Assembly (NCBI RefSeq): GCF_030406905.1
Contig: NZ_CP129137.1
Span: 4,360,001-4,424,000 of the forward strand
DNA: 64,000 bases
Direction: 5' to 3'
DNA from: Streptomyces sp. HUAS CB01
GTDB lineage: Bacteria > Actinomycetota > Actinomycetes > Streptomycetales > Streptomycetaceae
The notes below the pieces were generated by a model. That model had not been told where the DNA came from. It did not search any database and saw nothing but the letters and a program-made list of their open reading frames with translations. The stretch's first letter is position 1; every line of letters begins with the position of its first letter. This document shows positions 32,829 to 43,754 of this stretch, piece after piece. The translations under genes were made by a program, and so were the position numbers.

Positions 32829-33518
32829 GTGAACACCCTTGCGCTCGGACCGAGCTGGCTGGACCCGGACTATCTGATCACGACCTTCGGGCTGATCGGC
32901 GTACTCGTCATCGTGTTCGCCGAGTCCGGTCTGCTGATCGGCTTCTTCCTGCCCGGGGACTCCCTGCTGTTCACCACGGGTCTCCTGGTGACGACCGGCG
33001 TCATCAAGCAGCCGCTCTGGTTGGTGTGCACGCTCGTCGTGCTCGCCGCGATCATCGGCGACCAGGTGGGCTATCTCTTCGGCCGCAAGGTCGGCCCCGC
33101 GCTGTTCAAGCGCCCGGACTCCAAGTTCTTCAAGCAGGAGAACGTGGAGAAGGCGCACGAGTTCTTCGAGAAGTACGGCCCGAAGTCCCTGGTCCTCGCC
33201 CGCTTCGTGCCGATCGTGCGGACGTTCACGCCGATCATCGCCGGTGTGAGCCGGATGAACTACCGCTCGTTCATCACGTTCAACATCATCGGCGGTGTCC
33301 TGTGGGGCGCCGGCGTGACGCTGCTCGGCGCCGCGCTCGGCAAGGTCGAGTTCGTGCACAAGAACATCGAGGCGATCCTGATCGCCATCGTGCTCATCTC
33401 GGTCCTGCCGATCGTGATCGAGTTCATGCGCGCACGCTCCAGGAACAAGAAGGAGGCCGCGGCCGAAGGCGCCGCGGAGGACGGGACCGCCCCGCGCGGC
33501 CGCCACGCCAAGCGCTGA
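32829..33518 (+). CDS. DedA-family membrane protein (SNARE-associated/VTT domain)
   Basis: 229 residues. The conserved core FAESGLLIGFFLPGDSLLFTTG near the N-terminus and the second half ARFVPIVRTFTPIIAGVSRMNY are DedA hallmarks; both re-entrant loops are present. DedA proteins act as membrane lipid carriers (undecaprenyl phosphate or phospholipid flipping) dependent on the proton motive force. The start is GTG 32829 with AGGAG upstream. The charged tail ends RGRHAKR. A strong terminator follows. Confidence 0.9.
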   Translation: MNTLALGPSWLDPDYLITTFGLIGVLVIVFAESGLLIGFFLPGDSLLFTTGLLVTTGVIKQPLWLVCTLVVLAAIIGDQVGYLFGRKVGPALFKRPDSKFFKQENVEKAHEFFEKYGPKSLVLARFVPIVRTFTPIIAGVSRMNYRSFITFNIIGGVLWGAGVTLLGAALGKVEFVHKNIEAILIAIVLISVLPIVIEFMRARSRNKKEAAAEGAAEDGTAPRGRHAKR

Positions 33519-33526
33519 GACCCGCT

Positions 33527-33562
33527 CGACGCCCCCGGCCCGTAGACGGGCCGGGGGCGTCG
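33527..33562. terminator. Strong terminator after the DedA gene
   Basis: A perfect 16-bp GC stem (CGACGCCCCCGGCCCG at 33527-33542, complement at 33547-33562) with a 4-nt TAGA loop, 8 nt after the DedA stop. Confidence 0.9.
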
Positions 33563-33675
33563 TCGTGCGCGGGGAACAGGGCCCCGGGACGCCGTGGCCG
33601 GCCGGGTCCCACGGCGTTCCCCCGCCCGCGACCCCGGGGCACACCCACCGTGCCGCCGTGCCGGGGCCGCCCGGG

Positions 33676-33730
33676 GTGCGGGTCCGGACGGGCCCCGGCC
33701 CGCGTGCGGGTCCGGACGGGCTCCGGCTCG
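33676..33730. repeat. Two copies of a 27-nt direct repeat
   Basis: GTGCGGGTCCGGACGGGC(C/T)CCGG... at 33676-33702 and 33704-33730, period 28, two differences. It lies between the convergent DedA and ThrE genes and may be a local duplication. Confidence 0.7.
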
Positions 33731-33801
33731 TGATCGCAGGCTCCGGAGGCCGCGCGGGCCCCACTGGGCAGTCGGAGCCGGCGCGCGGACCCGGTCACGG
33801 C

Positions 33802-35451
33802 CTAGAAGCCTCGGGTTCGCTTGGCCGCGCGGCGCCGGCCTGCGGCCGCCGGGCTGCGCAGGAACATCCGGGCGATCTCGCCTCCCAGGTTCACGCCGAT
33901 CGCGATGGCCAGCGCCAGCGCCGCGGCCCTCGCCAGCGAGGCGAAGCCCGCGTCGATGTTGTTCTGCGCGATGTGCAGCACACCGAAGTACATGGCACTG
34001 CCCGGCAGCAGCGGGCCGATCGCCGCGGTCACGTACGGCAGCGACGAGGTGTGCTGGAAGCGGGCCAGGAGCTGCCCGAACAGACCCACCAGACCGGCTG
34101 CCACCGCCGTCGCCAGCACGGCCGAGCCGTCGGCCGTCACCGCGATCGCCGCGTAGATCACCCACGCCACGCCGCCGTTGGCGGCCGCCACCAGGACGGT
34201 GGAACGGTCCTGCTGGAGCAGCACCGCGAAGGTCAGGCTCAGCACCATCGAGGCCAGGATCTGCATCACGGGCCGCTCGACGAGGACCAGCGCCCCCTCG
34301 GGACTGAGGTTCGCCTCGAACTGCACGCCCACGTACAGGACCGTGAGCACCCCGACGACGATCGCCACGAAGAAGTAGGCGACCTCCAGCAGCCGGGCCG
34401 ACGCCGTGATGTAGAAGCCCGTCAGACCGTCCTGGACCGCCGCAACCAGAGCCCGCCCGGGGATCAGGGCGAACAGGCCACCGGTGATGACCGCCGAGGG
34501 GCTCAGATCGGCGTGCAGGGCGCTGAGCGCCACACCGATCGCGGCGGGCGGCATCGCCGCCACCACGAACTGGTAGAACTCCGGCAGCCCGCGGCCGGCG
34601 CACAGCCACGCCAGCCGGTCGCCCAGCATCGCGCCGATCGCCGCCGCCACGAACACCAGCGCGCCGCCGCCCACCAGGACGGAGGCCCCGCCGGCGAGGA
34701 CGCCCGCAGCGAGCGTCAGGATCCAGCCGGGGTACGGGTGCCGGTTCCGGCGGATCTCCGCCAGGCGCCGGTACGCCTCGTCGAGCCTGATCTCCTGGTC
34801 GTCGCCGCTGATGTCGGCGACCAGCTGGTACACGGCCGTCAGCCGGGTGTAGTCCGTGCCCCGGCGGCGCACGGTCCGGTTCGCCGTCACCGGGTCGTCG
34901 ACGAGCGACGGCTGGTAGGTGATCGACAGCAGCGTGAACGTCACCGTCGGCTCGACGTGGTCGAGGCCGTACGCGTTCGTGATGGCGAGCATCGCCGCCT
35001 CGACGTCCTCCGCGCCCTCGCCGCCCGCGAGCAGCAGCTCGCCGATGCGCAGCGTGAGGTCGAGCACGCGCGGCACCGCTGGCCCCGCCTCGTCGTGCCG
35101 CTGTACCGGCTCCGGCATCGGCCGCTCGCTCACCGGGATCCGGAGCATCGTGCGCATCCGGTCCTGCCAGGGCACGTCCTTGGACAGCTGGAGCACCGGG
35201 AATCCGTGGGCCGGGGTGTAGGCGGGTGGCGACGCCTTCGCCCGGTACGTCGCGGGCGGCGCGAACGCCGAGCCCTCCGGCTCGGCCGGGGCCTCGGTCG
35301 TCAGCCCCTCGGGAACGGCGAACTCGGAGGAGGGATGGTCCTCCTCTGGCGGTCCCGGCTGGTCGACACCCTCCGGCGGGGTGAAGGCGCTGCGTGCCTC
35401 GTCGGACTGCGGCTTCCGGTCCTCGACTGGACCTTCCGGCTCCGCCACCAC
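33802..35451 (-). CDS. ThrE-type threonine/serine exporter
   Basis: 549 residues. An acidic, Pro-rich cytoplasmic start (about 1-120) precedes the ThrE_1 domain (LRIGELLLAGGEGAEDVEAAM is its signature) and then ten membrane helices, ending with the ThrE_2 domain. The family (Corynebacterium ThrE) exports threonine and serine with the proton motive force. The basic tail RRRAAKRTRGF marks the cytoplasmic C-terminus. It is divergent from nothing immediate; it runs away from ppa on the same strand. Confidence 0.88.
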   Translation of the reverse strand: MVAEPEGPVEDRKPQSDEARSAFTPPEGVDQPGPPEEDHPSSEFAVPEGLTTEAPAEPEGSAFAPPATYRAKASPPAYTPAHGFPVLQLSKDVPWQDRMRTMLRIPVSERPMPEPVQRHDEAGPAVPRVLDLTLRIGELLLAGGEGAEDVEAAMLAITNAYGLDHVEPTVTFTLLSITYQPSLVDDPVTANRTVRRRGTDYTRLTAVYQLVADISGDDQEIRLDEAYRRLAEIRRNRHPYPGWILTLAAGVLAGGASVLVGGGALVFVAAAIGAMLGDRLAWLCAGRGLPEFYQFVVAAMPPAAIGVALSALHADLSPSAVITGGLFALIPGRALVAAVQDGLTGFYITASARLLEVAYFFVAIVVGVLTVLYVGVQFEANLSPEGALVLVERPVMQILASMVLSLTFAVLLQQDRSTVLVAAANGGVAWVIYAAIAVTADGSAVLATAVAAGLVGLFGQLLARFQHTSSLPYVTAAIGPLLPGSAMYFGVLHIAQNNIDAGFASLARAAALALAIAIGVNLGGEIARMFLRSPAAAGRRRAAKRTRGF

Positions 35452-35558
35452 GCTCTACCGACTCCTCCCGCTCGCGTACTGCGTGTGTGCGCCCAGTATG
35501 CGACGGGCGGCACACCCCTCGTGGGGTGCACCGCCCGGTCGTGCGTACAGGGAATGCG

Positions 35559-36053
35559 TCAGTGGGCGCCGCCCTGCGCCTCGAGGCGCTTGAAGGAGGC
35601 CTCGATCTCGGCCTCGGCCTCGGCGCGGCCGACCCAGTTGGCGCCCTCGACCGACTTGCCCGGCTCGAGGTCCTTGTAGACCTCGAAGAAGTGCTGGATC
35701 TCCAGGCGGTCGAACTCCGAGACGTGGTGGATGTCCCGCAGGTGCTCCACACGCGGGTCGGACGCCGGGACGCACAGCAGCTTGTCGTCGCCGCCGGCCT
35801 CGTCCGTCATCCGGAACATGCCGATGGCGCGGCACTTGATGAGGCAGCCCGGGAAGGTGGGCTCGTCCAGGATGACCAGGGCGTCGAGCGGGTCGCCGTC
35901 CTCGCCCAGGGTGTTCTCGACGAAGCCGTAGTCCGCCGGGTAGCTGGTCGAGGTGAAGAGGCGACGGTCCAGACGGATCCGGCCGGTCTCGTGGTCCACC
36001 TCGTACTTGTTCCGCGACCCCTTCGGGATCTCGATGGTGACGTCGAACTCCAC
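35559..36053 (-). CDS. ppa: Inorganic pyrophosphatase (family I)
   Basis: 164 residues, typical bacterial soluble PPase, hydrolysing PPi from biosynthesis. The metal-binding signature DGDPLDALV is present, with the usual [10 protein letters not shown] and [13 protein letters not shown] regions. ATG 36053 begins the conserved [18 protein letters not shown]. It is divergent from dacB across a 102-nt promoter region. Confidence 0.96.
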   Translation of the reverse strand: MEFDVTIEIPKGSRNKYEVDHETGRIRLDRRLFTSTSYPADYGFVENTLGEDGDPLDALVILDEPTFPGCLIKCRAIGMFRMTDEAGGDDKLLCVPASDPRVEHLRDIHHVSEFDRLEIQHFFEVYKDLEPGKSVEGANWVGRAEAEAEIEASFKRLEAQGGAH

Positions 36054-36155
36054 GGGTGGTACTCCTCCATGATCAACACATATGTAGGTGACGCGGCTGT
36101 CCGCAGTGATTAAGTGTCCCCTACGCAGGTGTGTGATCGCGAAAGGGGCTGGTCA

Positions 36156-37565
36156 ATGGTGCCCGACCGAGGAACGTGGCAGCTCACGGCGGGTGCGGCC
36201 GTGGTCGGCCTGGCCTTCGCCGCCGCGGCGGTGACCGCGGCCGGCCCCTGGGACAACGGTCAGCGTAAGGCCGAGCGCACGCACGCCGCCGCTCTCGGCC
36301 GCGCAGGTGGCGCAGATCACCAGGGCGCGGGGCAGGGGCGCGAGGCGGCGGAGGCACCCGGCCCCGCGCCTGCGCCGAGCGCCCCCGGCGTACTGGCTGC
36401 CGCAAGCGCCCCCAAGGTGCCCTCGGTCGCGCCGGCCGCCCTGGCCGACGTCCTCGCCCCCCTGCTCGACGACCCGGGGCTCGGTCCGCTGCGCACCGCC
36501 TCCGTCGTGGACGCCGCCACCGGCAGACAGCTGTACGGACGGGGCGCCGGTACGGCCATGACGCCCGCCTCCACGGTCAAGATCGCCACCGCTGCGGCCG
36601 TGCTGTCCGCCACCGGTCCCGCGCACCGCATCCCCACCAGGGTCGTCGCCGCCCCCGACTTCCGGTCGATCACCCTGGTCGGCGGCGGGGACCCCACCCT
36701 CGACACGCCCCGGATGCGTGCCCTCGCCGACCGGACCGCGAAGGCCCTGCGCGACCGGGGCGTCACCACAGTCCGCCTCTCCTACGACACCTCGCTCTAC
36801 AAGGGGCCGGTGATCCACCCCATCGGCGCGGGCAACGACAACATCGCCCCCGTCACCGCCCTCATGATCAACGAGGGGCGCCTCGACGACTCGACGGAGG
36901 GCAGCGCACGCCGCAGTCCCGACCCCGCCGGCGACGCCGCCCGCGCCTTCGTCGGGCTGCTCAGCGAACGCGGTGTGAACACCGCGTCGGGGCCCGCCTC
37001 CGGCAGGGCCCCCGCCAAGGGGCCCGCCCTCGCCACCACGCACTCCGCGCCGGTCCCGGCCCTCGTCGAGCGGATGCTGACCAACAGCGACAACGACATC
37101 GCCGAGGCCCTGGCCCGGCAGACCGCGCTCGCCACCGGCCGCCCGGCGAGCTTCGCCGGGGCGGAGGCCGCGGTGACCGACCGGCTCAAGCGGCTGAAGC
37201 TGCCCATGACCGGATCGCGTTTCGCCGACGGCAGCGGACTGAACCGTGCCGACAAGGTCTCGGCGGCCCTCCTCACCACCCTGCTGGTGCGGGCCGCCGA
37301 CCCCGCCCGCCCGGAGCTCCGCCCCGTCCTCACCGGCCTTCCTGTCGCGGGCTTCACGGGCACGCTCAGCGGCCGCACCGCCGCCGGGTCCGGCGGTCTC
37401 GTACGGGCCAAGACCGGCACGCTGAGAGGCGTGGACACCCTCGCCGGAACGGCGCTGTCCGCCGACGGCAGGCTGCTCGCCTTCGCCTTCCTCGCCGGTG
37501 ACACGCCGTCCGCGGGCGTGGCCCGCCCCGCGCTCGACCGTCTCGCGGCGGCCCTCCTGCCCTGA
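36156..37565 (+). CDS. dacB: D-alanyl-D-alanine carboxypeptidase/endopeptidase (PBP4 class)
   Basis: 469 residues. A signal anchor (about 9-30) is followed by an Ala/Pro-rich linker and a peptidase S13 domain. Active-site motifs are S139-T-V-K142 (SxxK), SDN (SxN) in NSDNDIAEALARQ and KTG in RAKTGTLRG. It trims peptidoglycan stem peptides outside the membrane. ATG 36156 has AAAGGGG eight bases upstream; longer frames from 36114 add no signal-like sequence. Confidence 0.92.
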   Translation: MVPDRGTWQLTAGAAVVGLAFAAAAVTAAGPWDNGQRKAERTHAAALGRAGGADHQGAGQGREAAEAPGPAPAPSAPGVLAAASAPKVPSVAPAALADVLAPLLDDPGLGPLRTASVVDAATGRQLYGRGAGTAMTPASTVKIATAAAVLSATGPAHRIPTRVVAAPDFRSITLVGGGDPTLDTPRMRALADRTAKALRDRGVTTVRLSYDTSLYKGPVIHPIGAGNDNIAPVTALMINEGRLDDSTEGSARRSPDPAGDAARAFVGLLSERGVNTASGPASGRAPAKGPALATTHSAPVPALVERMLTNSDNDIAEALARQTALATGRPASFAGAEAAVTDRLKRLKLPMTGSRFADGSGLNRADKVSAALLTTLLVRAADPARPELRPVLTGLPVAGFTGTLSGRTAAGSGGLVRAKTGTLRGVDTLAGTALSADGRLLAFAFLAGDTPSAGVARPALDRLAAALLP

Positions 37566-37697
37566 CGGAACCCGCGCTTCCGAGCCGGCGGCGGCCGCGC
37601 CCCGGCCCGCCCTTCGCAGCCCGCCCGGGCGCGGCCGCGGGGCCCGGGGGACGCCGACACCTCACCGTGTGCCGGGGTGACAACGTACGGTTGACGC

Positions 37698-38825
37698 ATG
37701 ACGAGCATCGGTGGTGCCGAGATGGTCGACTGGAACCTCGCGGTCGCGACCGCGATCCGCCTCGTCCGGCCGGGGCCGGACGTCACCCGCGAGGAGGCCC
37801 GCGCCGTCGTCGCCGAGCTGCGCCGGCACGCCAAGGCCTCCGAGGAGCACGTCCGCGAGTTCACCCGGATGATCCCCGACGGACACGAGCCGGAGGACAC
37901 CCCGGTCCTCGTCGTCGACCGGCCGGGCTGGATCCGGGCGAATGTCGCGGGCTTCCGCGAACTGCTGAAGCCCCTTCTCGACAAGATGCAGGAGCGCCGG
38001 GCCGGCACCGCCGGCGGAGCCGTGCTCGGGGCCGTCGGCGGCAAGGTGACCGGCGTCGAGCTGGGCATGCTGCTGTCGTTCCTGGCCTCCCGCGTCCTCG
38101 GCCAGTACGAGACCTTCGCCCCGCCCACGCGCGAACTGCCCGGGGCACCCGGCAGCGGCGGGAGGCTGCTCCTGGTCGCCCCCAACATCGTCCACGTCGA
38201 ACGCGAACTCGACGTCGCCCCGCACGACTTCCGGCTGTGGGTGAGTCTCCACGAGGAGACCCACCGCACCCAGTTCACGGCCGTGCCCTGGCTGCGCGAC
38301 CATCTCGAGGGCGAGATCCAGTCATTTCTCGCCGAGACCGACGTGGACCCCATGACCGTGCTCGAGCGGCTGCGCGAGGCCGCCCAGACGCTCGCCGGCG
38401 GCCGTCCCGAAGGCGAGGAGGACGAGGGCCGCTCGCTGGTCGAGATCGTCCAGAGCCCCGCGCAGCGGGAGATCCTCGGCCGGCTCACGGCCGTGATGTC
38501 CCTGCTCGAGGGCCACGCGGACTTCGTGATGGACGGCGTGGGCCCGCAGGTCGTGCCGTCCGTGGGCGAGATCCGCGAGAAGTTCCAGCAGCGCCGCGCC
38601 CGGGGCGCCTCGCGCCTCGACCTGGCACTGCGCAAGCTCCTCGGCCTGGACGCCAAGCTGCGCCAGTACCGCGACGGCGAGCGCTTCGTACGGGCCGTCG
38701 TCGAGGAGGTCGGGACGGAGGGCTTCAACCGGGTCTGGACCTCGCCGAACACGCTGCCCACCAAGGCGGAGATCGCCGCACCCGCGGACTGGATCGCGCG
38801 CGTGCACCGGAGGGCGGAACCCTGA
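37698..38825 (+). CDS. Zinc-dependent metalloprotease-like protein ('F420 biosynthesis-associated' family)
   Basis: 375 residues. The zincin motif HEETH (185-189) is followed by the glutamate ligand region LEGHADFVMD about 75 residues later. The domain matches the actinobacterial family called zinc-dependent metalloprotease or coenzyme F420 biosynthesis-associated protein, whose substrate is unknown. A TACGGT hexamer ends 6 nt before ATG 37698, so the mRNA is probably leaderless. It stands between dacB and tilS, as in other Streptomyces. Confidence 0.85.
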   Translation: MTSIGGAEMVDWNLAVATAIRLVRPGPDVTREEARAVVAELRRHAKASEEHVREFTRMIPDGHEPEDTPVLVVDRPGWIRANVAGFRELLKPLLDKMQERRAGTAGGAVLGAVGGKVTGVELGMLLSFLASRVLGQYETFAPPTRELPGAPGSGGRLLLVAPNIVHVERELDVAPHDFRLWVSLHEETHRTQFTAVPWLRDHLEGEIQSFLAETDVDPMTVLERLREAAQTLAGGRPEGEEDEGRSLVEIVQSPAQREILGRLTAVMSLLEGHADFVMDGVGPQVVPSVGEIREKFQQRRARGASRLDLALRKLLGLDAKLRQYRDGERFVRAVVEEVGTEGFNRVWTSPNTLPTKAEIAAPADWIARVHRRAEP

Positions 38826-39019
38826 AACCCCGCGCGGCCGACGGCACACGGACGCCGCCGTAATCACCCGTCCGAGGGACCGTCGGCAATGGGTAGGCGT
38901 GCAATGCTCGGGGAACGGCACGGTTCTGTCACCATCGAGACACTCTCAGTGACGGAATCCCCCCGACCCCCACCCTCCTCCTCACGGAGGCACCCCCGAC
39001 TCCACGAAGGGCACCGGAC

Positions 39020-40072
39020 ATGGGTCCGCATCCTGCGGTCGCGGCGATACGCCTGGCGGTCCGCCGCGTACTCCACGACGTACTCAACGAACTGAACGAC
39101 ATCCCGAGCGCCGCACTCCCCGCCGGCGGGCGCTCCCCCGCCGCACCGGGCCCGGACGGCCGCCCCCTCGTGCTGGTCGCCTGCTCGGGCGGCGCCGACT
39201 CCATGGCGCTCGCCTCCGCCCTCGCCTTCGAGGCCCCCAAACTGGCCGTCCGTGCCGGCGCCGTCACCGTCGACCACGGCCTGCAGGCAGGCTCCGATCT
39301 CCGCGCCGCCGAAGTCGCCGACCGACTCACCGCCATGGGCCTCGACCCCGTCGAGGCCGTCGCCGTGACCGTCGGACGCGCCGGCGGCCCCGAGGCCGCC
39401 GCCCGGGACGCCCGCTACGCCGCCCTCGACGAGGCGGCCGAGCGCCACGGTGCCGCCGCCGTGCTCCTCGGCCACACCCGCGACGACCAGGCGGAGACCG
39501 TCCTCCTCGGCCTCGCCCGGGGCTCCGGCATCCGGTCGCTCTCCGGCATGGCGGACGTCACCGGGGCCGGCCGCCGCTACCGGCGCCCCTTCCTCCGGCT
39601 CGACCGCCAGACGGCGCGCAAGGCGTGCCTCGTCCAGCACCTGCCCGTCTGGGACGACCCGATGAACGCCGACCCCGCCTACACCCGCTCCCGGCTGCGC
39701 CACGAGGGCCTGCCCGCCCTGGAGAAGGCGCTCGGCAAGGGCGTGGTGGAGGCGCTGGCGCGTACCGCCCAACTGTCCCGCGACGACGCCGACGCCCTGG
39801 ACGCCTGGGCCGCGCAGGCCGACGAGACCGTCCGCGACGACGCCGGACTGCTCGAATGCGCGAAGCTCTACGCACTGCCTCCGGCCGTCCGCCGCCGGGT
39901 GCTCCGCCGGGCCCTGGTCGCAGCCGGTTCACCTGCGGGTTCGCTGTTCGCCCGGCACATCGAGGAGGTCGAGCGGCTCATTGTGGGATGGCGGGGGCAG
40001 AAGCCCCTGAACCTGCCCGGCCGGGTCGAAGCGCGCCGCCAGGGTGGCAGACTGGTCATTCGGCAAGGCTGA
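39020..40072 (+). CDS. tilS: tRNA(Ile)-lysidine synthase
   Basis: 350 residues. The PP-loop SGGADS (56-61) binds ATP, followed by [11 protein letters not shown], the conserved HTRDDQAET and an RRRFLRL-like recognition region. TilS converts C34 of the CAU-anticodon tRNA(Ile) to lysidine so AUA is read as Ile. It is followed 48 nt later by hpt and then ftsH, the standard bacterial tilS-hpt-ftsH order. Confidence 0.95.
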   Translation: MGPHPAVAAIRLAVRRVLHDVLNELNDIPSAALPAGGRSPAAPGPDGRPLVLVACSGGADSMALASALAFEAPKLAVRAGAVTVDHGLQAGSDLRAAEVADRLTAMGLDPVEAVAVTVGRAGGPEAAARDARYAALDEAAERHGAAAVLLGHTRDDQAETVLLGLARGSGIRSLSGMADVTGAGRRYRRPFLRLDRQTARKACLVQHLPVWDDPMNADPAYTRSRLRHEGLPALEKALGKGVVEALARTAQLSRDDADALDAWAAQADETVRDDAGLLECAKLYALPPAVRRRVLRRALVAAGSPAGSLFARHIEEVERLIVGWRGQKPLNLPGRVEARRQGGRLVIRQG

Positions 40073-40120
40073 GCCGGCAGCAGGCCGAGCGCCGGGACGC
40101 CGAGACAGAAAGCGACGCGG

Positions 40121-40675
40121 GTGAACGAGAAGGACATGGGCGCCGATCTCAAATCGGTACTCATCACCAAGGAAGAGATCGACGCGAAGCTGGCCGAGCT
40201 GGCCGCGAAGATCGACGCGGAGTACGCGGGCAAGGACCTGCTCATCGTCGGAGTCCTCAAGGGCGCCGTGATGGTGATGGCGGACCTGGCGCGTGCGCTG
40301 TCCACCCCCGTCACCATGGACTGGATGGCGGTGTCCTCGTACGGCGCGGGCACCCAGTCCTCCGGAGTGGTCCGCATCCTCAAGGACCTGGACACCGACA
40401 TCAAGGGCAAGCACGTCCTGATCGTCGAGGACATCATCGACTCCGGGCTGACGCTGTCCTGGCTGCTGTCGAACCTGGGCTCGCGCGAGCCCGCCTCGCT
40501 CGAGGTGTGCACGCTGCTCCGCAAGCCGGACGCCGCGAAGGTCGCGATCGACGTGAAGTGGATCGGGTTCGACATCCCGAACGAGTTCGTCGTCGGATAC
40601 GGCCTCGACTACGCCGAGAAGTACCGCAACCTCCCGTTCGTGGGGACCCTCGCGCCCCACGTGTACGGGGGCTGA
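40121..40675 (+). CDS. hpt: Hypoxanthine phosphoribosyltransferase
   Basis: 184 residues. The PRPP-binding loop [13 protein letters not shown] and the C-terminal [26 protein letters not shown] are textbook HPRT. It salvages hypoxanthine and guanine with PRPP. The start is GTG 40121; ATG 40136 is an alternative, giving the same domain. It lies between tilS and ftsH, and in several bacteria the protein also touches FtsH regulation. Confidence 0.95.
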   Translation: MNEKDMGADLKSVLITKEEIDAKLAELAAKIDAEYAGKDLLIVGVLKGAVMVMADLARALSTPVTMDWMAVSSYGAGTQSSGVVRILKDLDTDIKGKHVLIVEDIIDSGLTLSWLLSNLGSREPASLEVCTLLRKPDAAKVAIDVKWIGFDIPNEFVVGYGLDYAEKYRNLPFVGTLAPHVYGG

Positions 40676-40856
40676 GGCGCGGACGCGTCCCGGGAACCCC
40701 GGCCGCCTTCCCGCCGTTGGAGCATGGGAAGGCGGTCCCGGGTGACAATGCTGGGGTACCGTCCGAAGAACAGTCTTTTACTCAGTCTCACAGCAGCACT
40801 CTCAGAGCAGCATTTACCTACGGGCAGGAGGGACGGGGCGACACCGCTCCGTATGG

Positions 40857-42881
40857 ATGGACGTGAAGCGATACTTCCGTGGGCCGGTCATGTGGATCGT
40901 GCTGGCCGTCCTCGCCGTGGTCGTGCTGATGCAGGTCGTCGGCTCGTCGGGCGGCTACAAGACGGTGGACACCGCGAAGGTTGTCCAGGCGATCAACAAG
41001 AACCAGGTCGAGCAGGCCAAGCTGACCACCGGCGACGAGCAGATCATCAAGATCGAGCTGAAGGACGGCCAGAAGGTCGACGGCAGCGACAAGGTCCAGG
41101 CGAGCTACATCGGCGACCAGGGCGTCGAGCTGGCCACGACCCTGCAGCAGAAGTACGACGCGGGTGAGATCGAGAAGGGCTACACGGTCTCGCCCGAGCG
41201 GCAGAGCCCGTTCCTCTCGGTGCTCCTCTCGCTGCTGCCCTTCGTGCTCATCGTGGTCGTCTTCCTGTTCCTGATGAACCAGATGCAGGGCGGCGGCTCC
41301 CGGGTCATGAACTTCGGGAAGTCCAAGGCCAAGCTCATCACCAAGGACACACCGAAGACCACCTTCTCCGACGTGGCCGGGTCCGACGAGGCCGTCGAGG
41401 AGCTCCAGGAGATCAAGGAGTTCCTGCAGGAGCCGGCGAAGTTCCAGGCCGTCGGCGCCAAGATCCCGAAGGGCGTGCTGCTGTACGGCCCGCCCGGTAC
41501 GGGCAAGACGCTGCTCGCGCGCGCCGTCGCGGGCGAGGCGGGCGTGCCGTTCTACTCGATCTCCGGCTCCGACTTCGTCGAGATGTTCGTCGGTGTCGGT
41601 GCCTCCCGGGTCCGTGACCTCTTCGAGCAGGCCAAGGCGAACGCCCCGGCGATCGTCTTCGTCGACGAGATCGACGCGGTGGGCCGCCACCGCGGTGCCG
41701 GCCTCGGCGGTGGTCACGACGAGCGCGAGCAGACCCTGAACCAGCTCCTCGTCGAGATGGACGGCTTCGACGTGAAGGGCGGCGTCATCCTGATCGCCGC
41801 CACCAACCGGCCGGACATCCTCGACCCGGCGCTGCTCCGCCCGGGCCGTTTCGACCGGCAGATCGCCGTCGACCGCCCGGACATGCAGGGCCGCCTGGAG
41901 ATCCTCAAGGTGCACCAGAAGGGCAAGCCGGTCGCCCCGGACGTCGACCTCTCGGCCGTCGCCCGCCGCACCCCCGGCTTCACCGGTGCCGATCTGTCGA
42001 ACGTGCTGAACGAGGCCGCCCTGCTGACGGCCCGCAGCGACAAGAAGCTGATCGACAACCACTTCCTGGACGAGGCCATCGACCGCGTCGTCGCGGGCCC
42101 GCAGAAGCGGACCCGGATCATGTCCGACAAGGAGAAGAAGATCACCGCGTACCACGAGGGCGGACATGCCCTGGTCGCGGCGGCCTCCCCGAACTCCGAC
42201 CCGGTCCACAAGATCACGATCCTGTCCCGCGGCCGGGCCCTCGGCTACACGATGGTGCTCCCGGACGAGGACAAGTACTCGACCACGCGCAACGAGATGC
42301 TCGACCAGCTGGCCTACATGCTGGGCGGCCGCGCGGCCGAGGAACTCGTCTTCCACGACCCGACCACGGGCGCGGCGAACGACATCGAGAAGGCCACGGC
42401 CACGGCCCGCGCGATGGTCACGCAGTACGGCATGACCGAGCGGCTCGGCGCGATCAAGTTCGGCGGCGACAACACGGAGCCGTTCCTCGGCCGCGAGATG
42501 GCGCACCAGCGCGACTACTCGGAAGAGGTCGCCGCGCTGGTCGACGAAGAGGTCAAAAAGCTCATCGAGACCGCGCACAACGAGGCCTGGGAGATCCTGG
42601 TCGAGAACCGCGACGTCCTCGACAACCTCGTCCTCGCGCTGCTGGAGAAGGAGACCCTCGGCAAGGAGGAGATCGCCGAGATCTTCGCCCCGATCGTGAA
42701 GCGCCCGGCCCGTCCGGCGTGGACCGGCTCCTCGCGCCGCACGCCGTCCACCCGTCCTCCGGTGCTGTCGCCGAAGGAGCTCGCGCTCACCAACGGCGCG
42801 AACGGGACCTCGGCCCCGACGGTGACCGATGTCACCAAGGCGCCCAAGGAGGCGGTTCAGGAAGAGCGTCCGGAAGCCTGA
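40857..42881 (+). CDS. ftsH: ATP-dependent zinc metalloprotease FtsH
   Basis: 674 residues. Two membrane helices (about 8-26 and 122-142) enclose a short extracytoplasmic domain. The AAA+ module has Walker A GPPGTGKT, Walker B IVFVDEID and the second region of homology [21 protein letters not shown]. The zinc protease motif is HEGGH, with a downstream Asp ligand. It degrades misfolded membrane proteins and short-lived regulators. The spacer 40676-40856 is less GC-rich and holds the promoter. A strong hairpin follows. Confidence 0.96.
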   Translation: MDVKRYFRGPVMWIVLAVLAVVVLMQVVGSSGGYKTVDTAKVVQAINKNQVEQAKLTTGDEQIIKIELKDGQKVDGSDKVQASYIGDQGVELATTLQQKYDAGEIEKGYTVSPERQSPFLSVLLSLLPFVLIVVVFLFLMNQMQGGGSRVMNFGKSKAKLITKDTPKTTFSDVAGSDEAVEELQEIKEFLQEPAKFQAVGAKIPKGVLLYGPPGTGKTLLARAVAGEAGVPFYSISGSDFVEMFVGVGASRVRDLFEQAKANAPAIVFVDEIDAVGRHRGAGLGGGHDEREQTLNQLLVEMDGFDVKGGVILIAATNRPDILDPALLRPGRFDRQIAVDRPDMQGRLEILKVHQKGKPVAPDVDLSAVARRTPGFTGADLSNVLNEAALLTARSDKKLIDNHFLDEAIDRVVAGPQKRTRIMSDKEKKITAYHEGGHALVAAASPNSDPVHKITILSRGRALGYTMVLPDEDKYSTTRNEMLDQLAYMLGGRAAEELVFHDPTTGAANDIEKATATARAMVTQYGMTERLGAIKFGGDNTEPFLGREMAHQRDYSEEVAALVDEEVKKLIETAHNEAWEILVENRDVLDNLVLALLEKETLGKEEIAEIFAPIVKRPARPAWTGSSRRTPSTRPPVLSPKELALTNGANGTSAPTVTDVTKAPKEAVQEERPEA

Positions 42882-42921
42882 CCAGGCATGATGCGGCGGT
42901 GAAGACCGCCGGACCGGAATG

Positions 42922-42965
42922 AACGCCGCACTTCCCAGGTTCTAGCCTGGGAAGTGCGGCGTTTT
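42922..42965 (+). terminator. Intrinsic terminator after ftsH
   Basis: A perfect 18-bp stem (AACGCCGCACTTCCCAGG at 42922-42939 and complement at 42946-42963) with a 6-nt TTCTAG loop and TTTT at 42962-42965. One of the clearest terminators in the window. Confidence 0.95.
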
Positions 42966-42998
42966 CACGCCAAGGCAGAGCAAGGGAACGAGGCACAG

Positions 42999-43604
42999 AT
43001 GACCGACCCGGTGACGCTGGACGGCGAGGGCACGATCGGCGTGTTCGACGAGAAGCGTGCCGAGAACGCCGTACGCGAACTCCTCATCGCAGTCGGCGAG
43101 GACCCGGACCGCGAAGGTCTGAAGGAGACCCCGGCGCGGGTGGCACGGGCGTACAAGGAGATATTCGCGGGACTCTGGCAGCAGCCGGAGGACGTGCTCA
43201 CCACGACGTTCGACCTCGGCCACGACGAGATGGTCCTGGTGAAGGACATCGAACTCGTCAGCTGCTGTGAGCACCACCTGGTGCCCTTCCGGGGCGTTGC
43301 CCACGTCGGCTACATCCCGTCGACCACCGGCAAGATCACCGGCCTGTCCAAGCTCGCCCGTCTCGTCGACGTCTTCGCCCGCCGACCCCAGGTGCAGGAG
43401 CGTCTGACCACGCAGATCGCCGACTCCCTGATGGAGATCCTGGAGCCGCGCGGGGTCATCGTGGTCATCGAGTGCGAGCACATGTGCATGTCCATGCGCG
43501 GCATTCGCAAGCCGGGCGCCAAGACGATCACCTCGGCCGTCCGCGGCCAGCTCCGCGACGTCGCCACGCGCAACGAGGCGATGAGCCTGATCATGGCGCG
43601 CTGA
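42999..43604 (+). CDS. folE: GTP cyclohydrolase I
   Basis: 201 residues. It catalyses the first step of tetrahydrofolate synthesis, GTP to 7,8-dihydroneopterin triphosphate. The zinc site is seen as [10 protein letters not shown] and ECEHMCM, and the substrate region as [26 protein letters not shown] 42999 has GAGG upstream; extending to 42954 runs into the ftsH terminator. It is monocistronic, with terminators on both sides, while the later folate genes lie on the other strand. Confidence 0.96.
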   Translation: MTDPVTLDGEGTIGVFDEKRAENAVRELLIAVGEDPDREGLKETPARVARAYKEIFAGLWQQPEDVLTTTFDLGHDEMVLVKDIELVSCCEHHLVPFRGVAHVGYIPSTTGKITGLSKLARLVDVFARRPQVQERLTTQIADSLMEILEPRGVIVVIECEHMCMSMRGIRKPGAKTITSAVRGQLRDVATRNEAMSLIMAR

Positions 43605-43674
43605 CCGGCCCCCGGCCCGGGCCGGGCCCCCGCACCTCCGGGCGGTGTGGTCCCGTCGCACACCCCTGTACGAC

Positions 43675-43711
43675 CGAAGCACCCCCGGCCCACGAGGCCG
43701 GGGGTGCTTCG
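43675..43711. terminator. Terminator between folE and the convergent DUF3180 gene
   Basis: A perfect 16-bp stem (CGAAGCACCCCCGGCC, complement at 43696-43711) with a CACGA loop, 70 nt after folE and 43 nt from the DUF3180 stop. It probably works in both directions. Confidence 0.9.
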
Positions 43712-43754
43712 TCGTCGTGTCGTCGTCACGGGGCCCCGAGCGGGCCGGACGGCG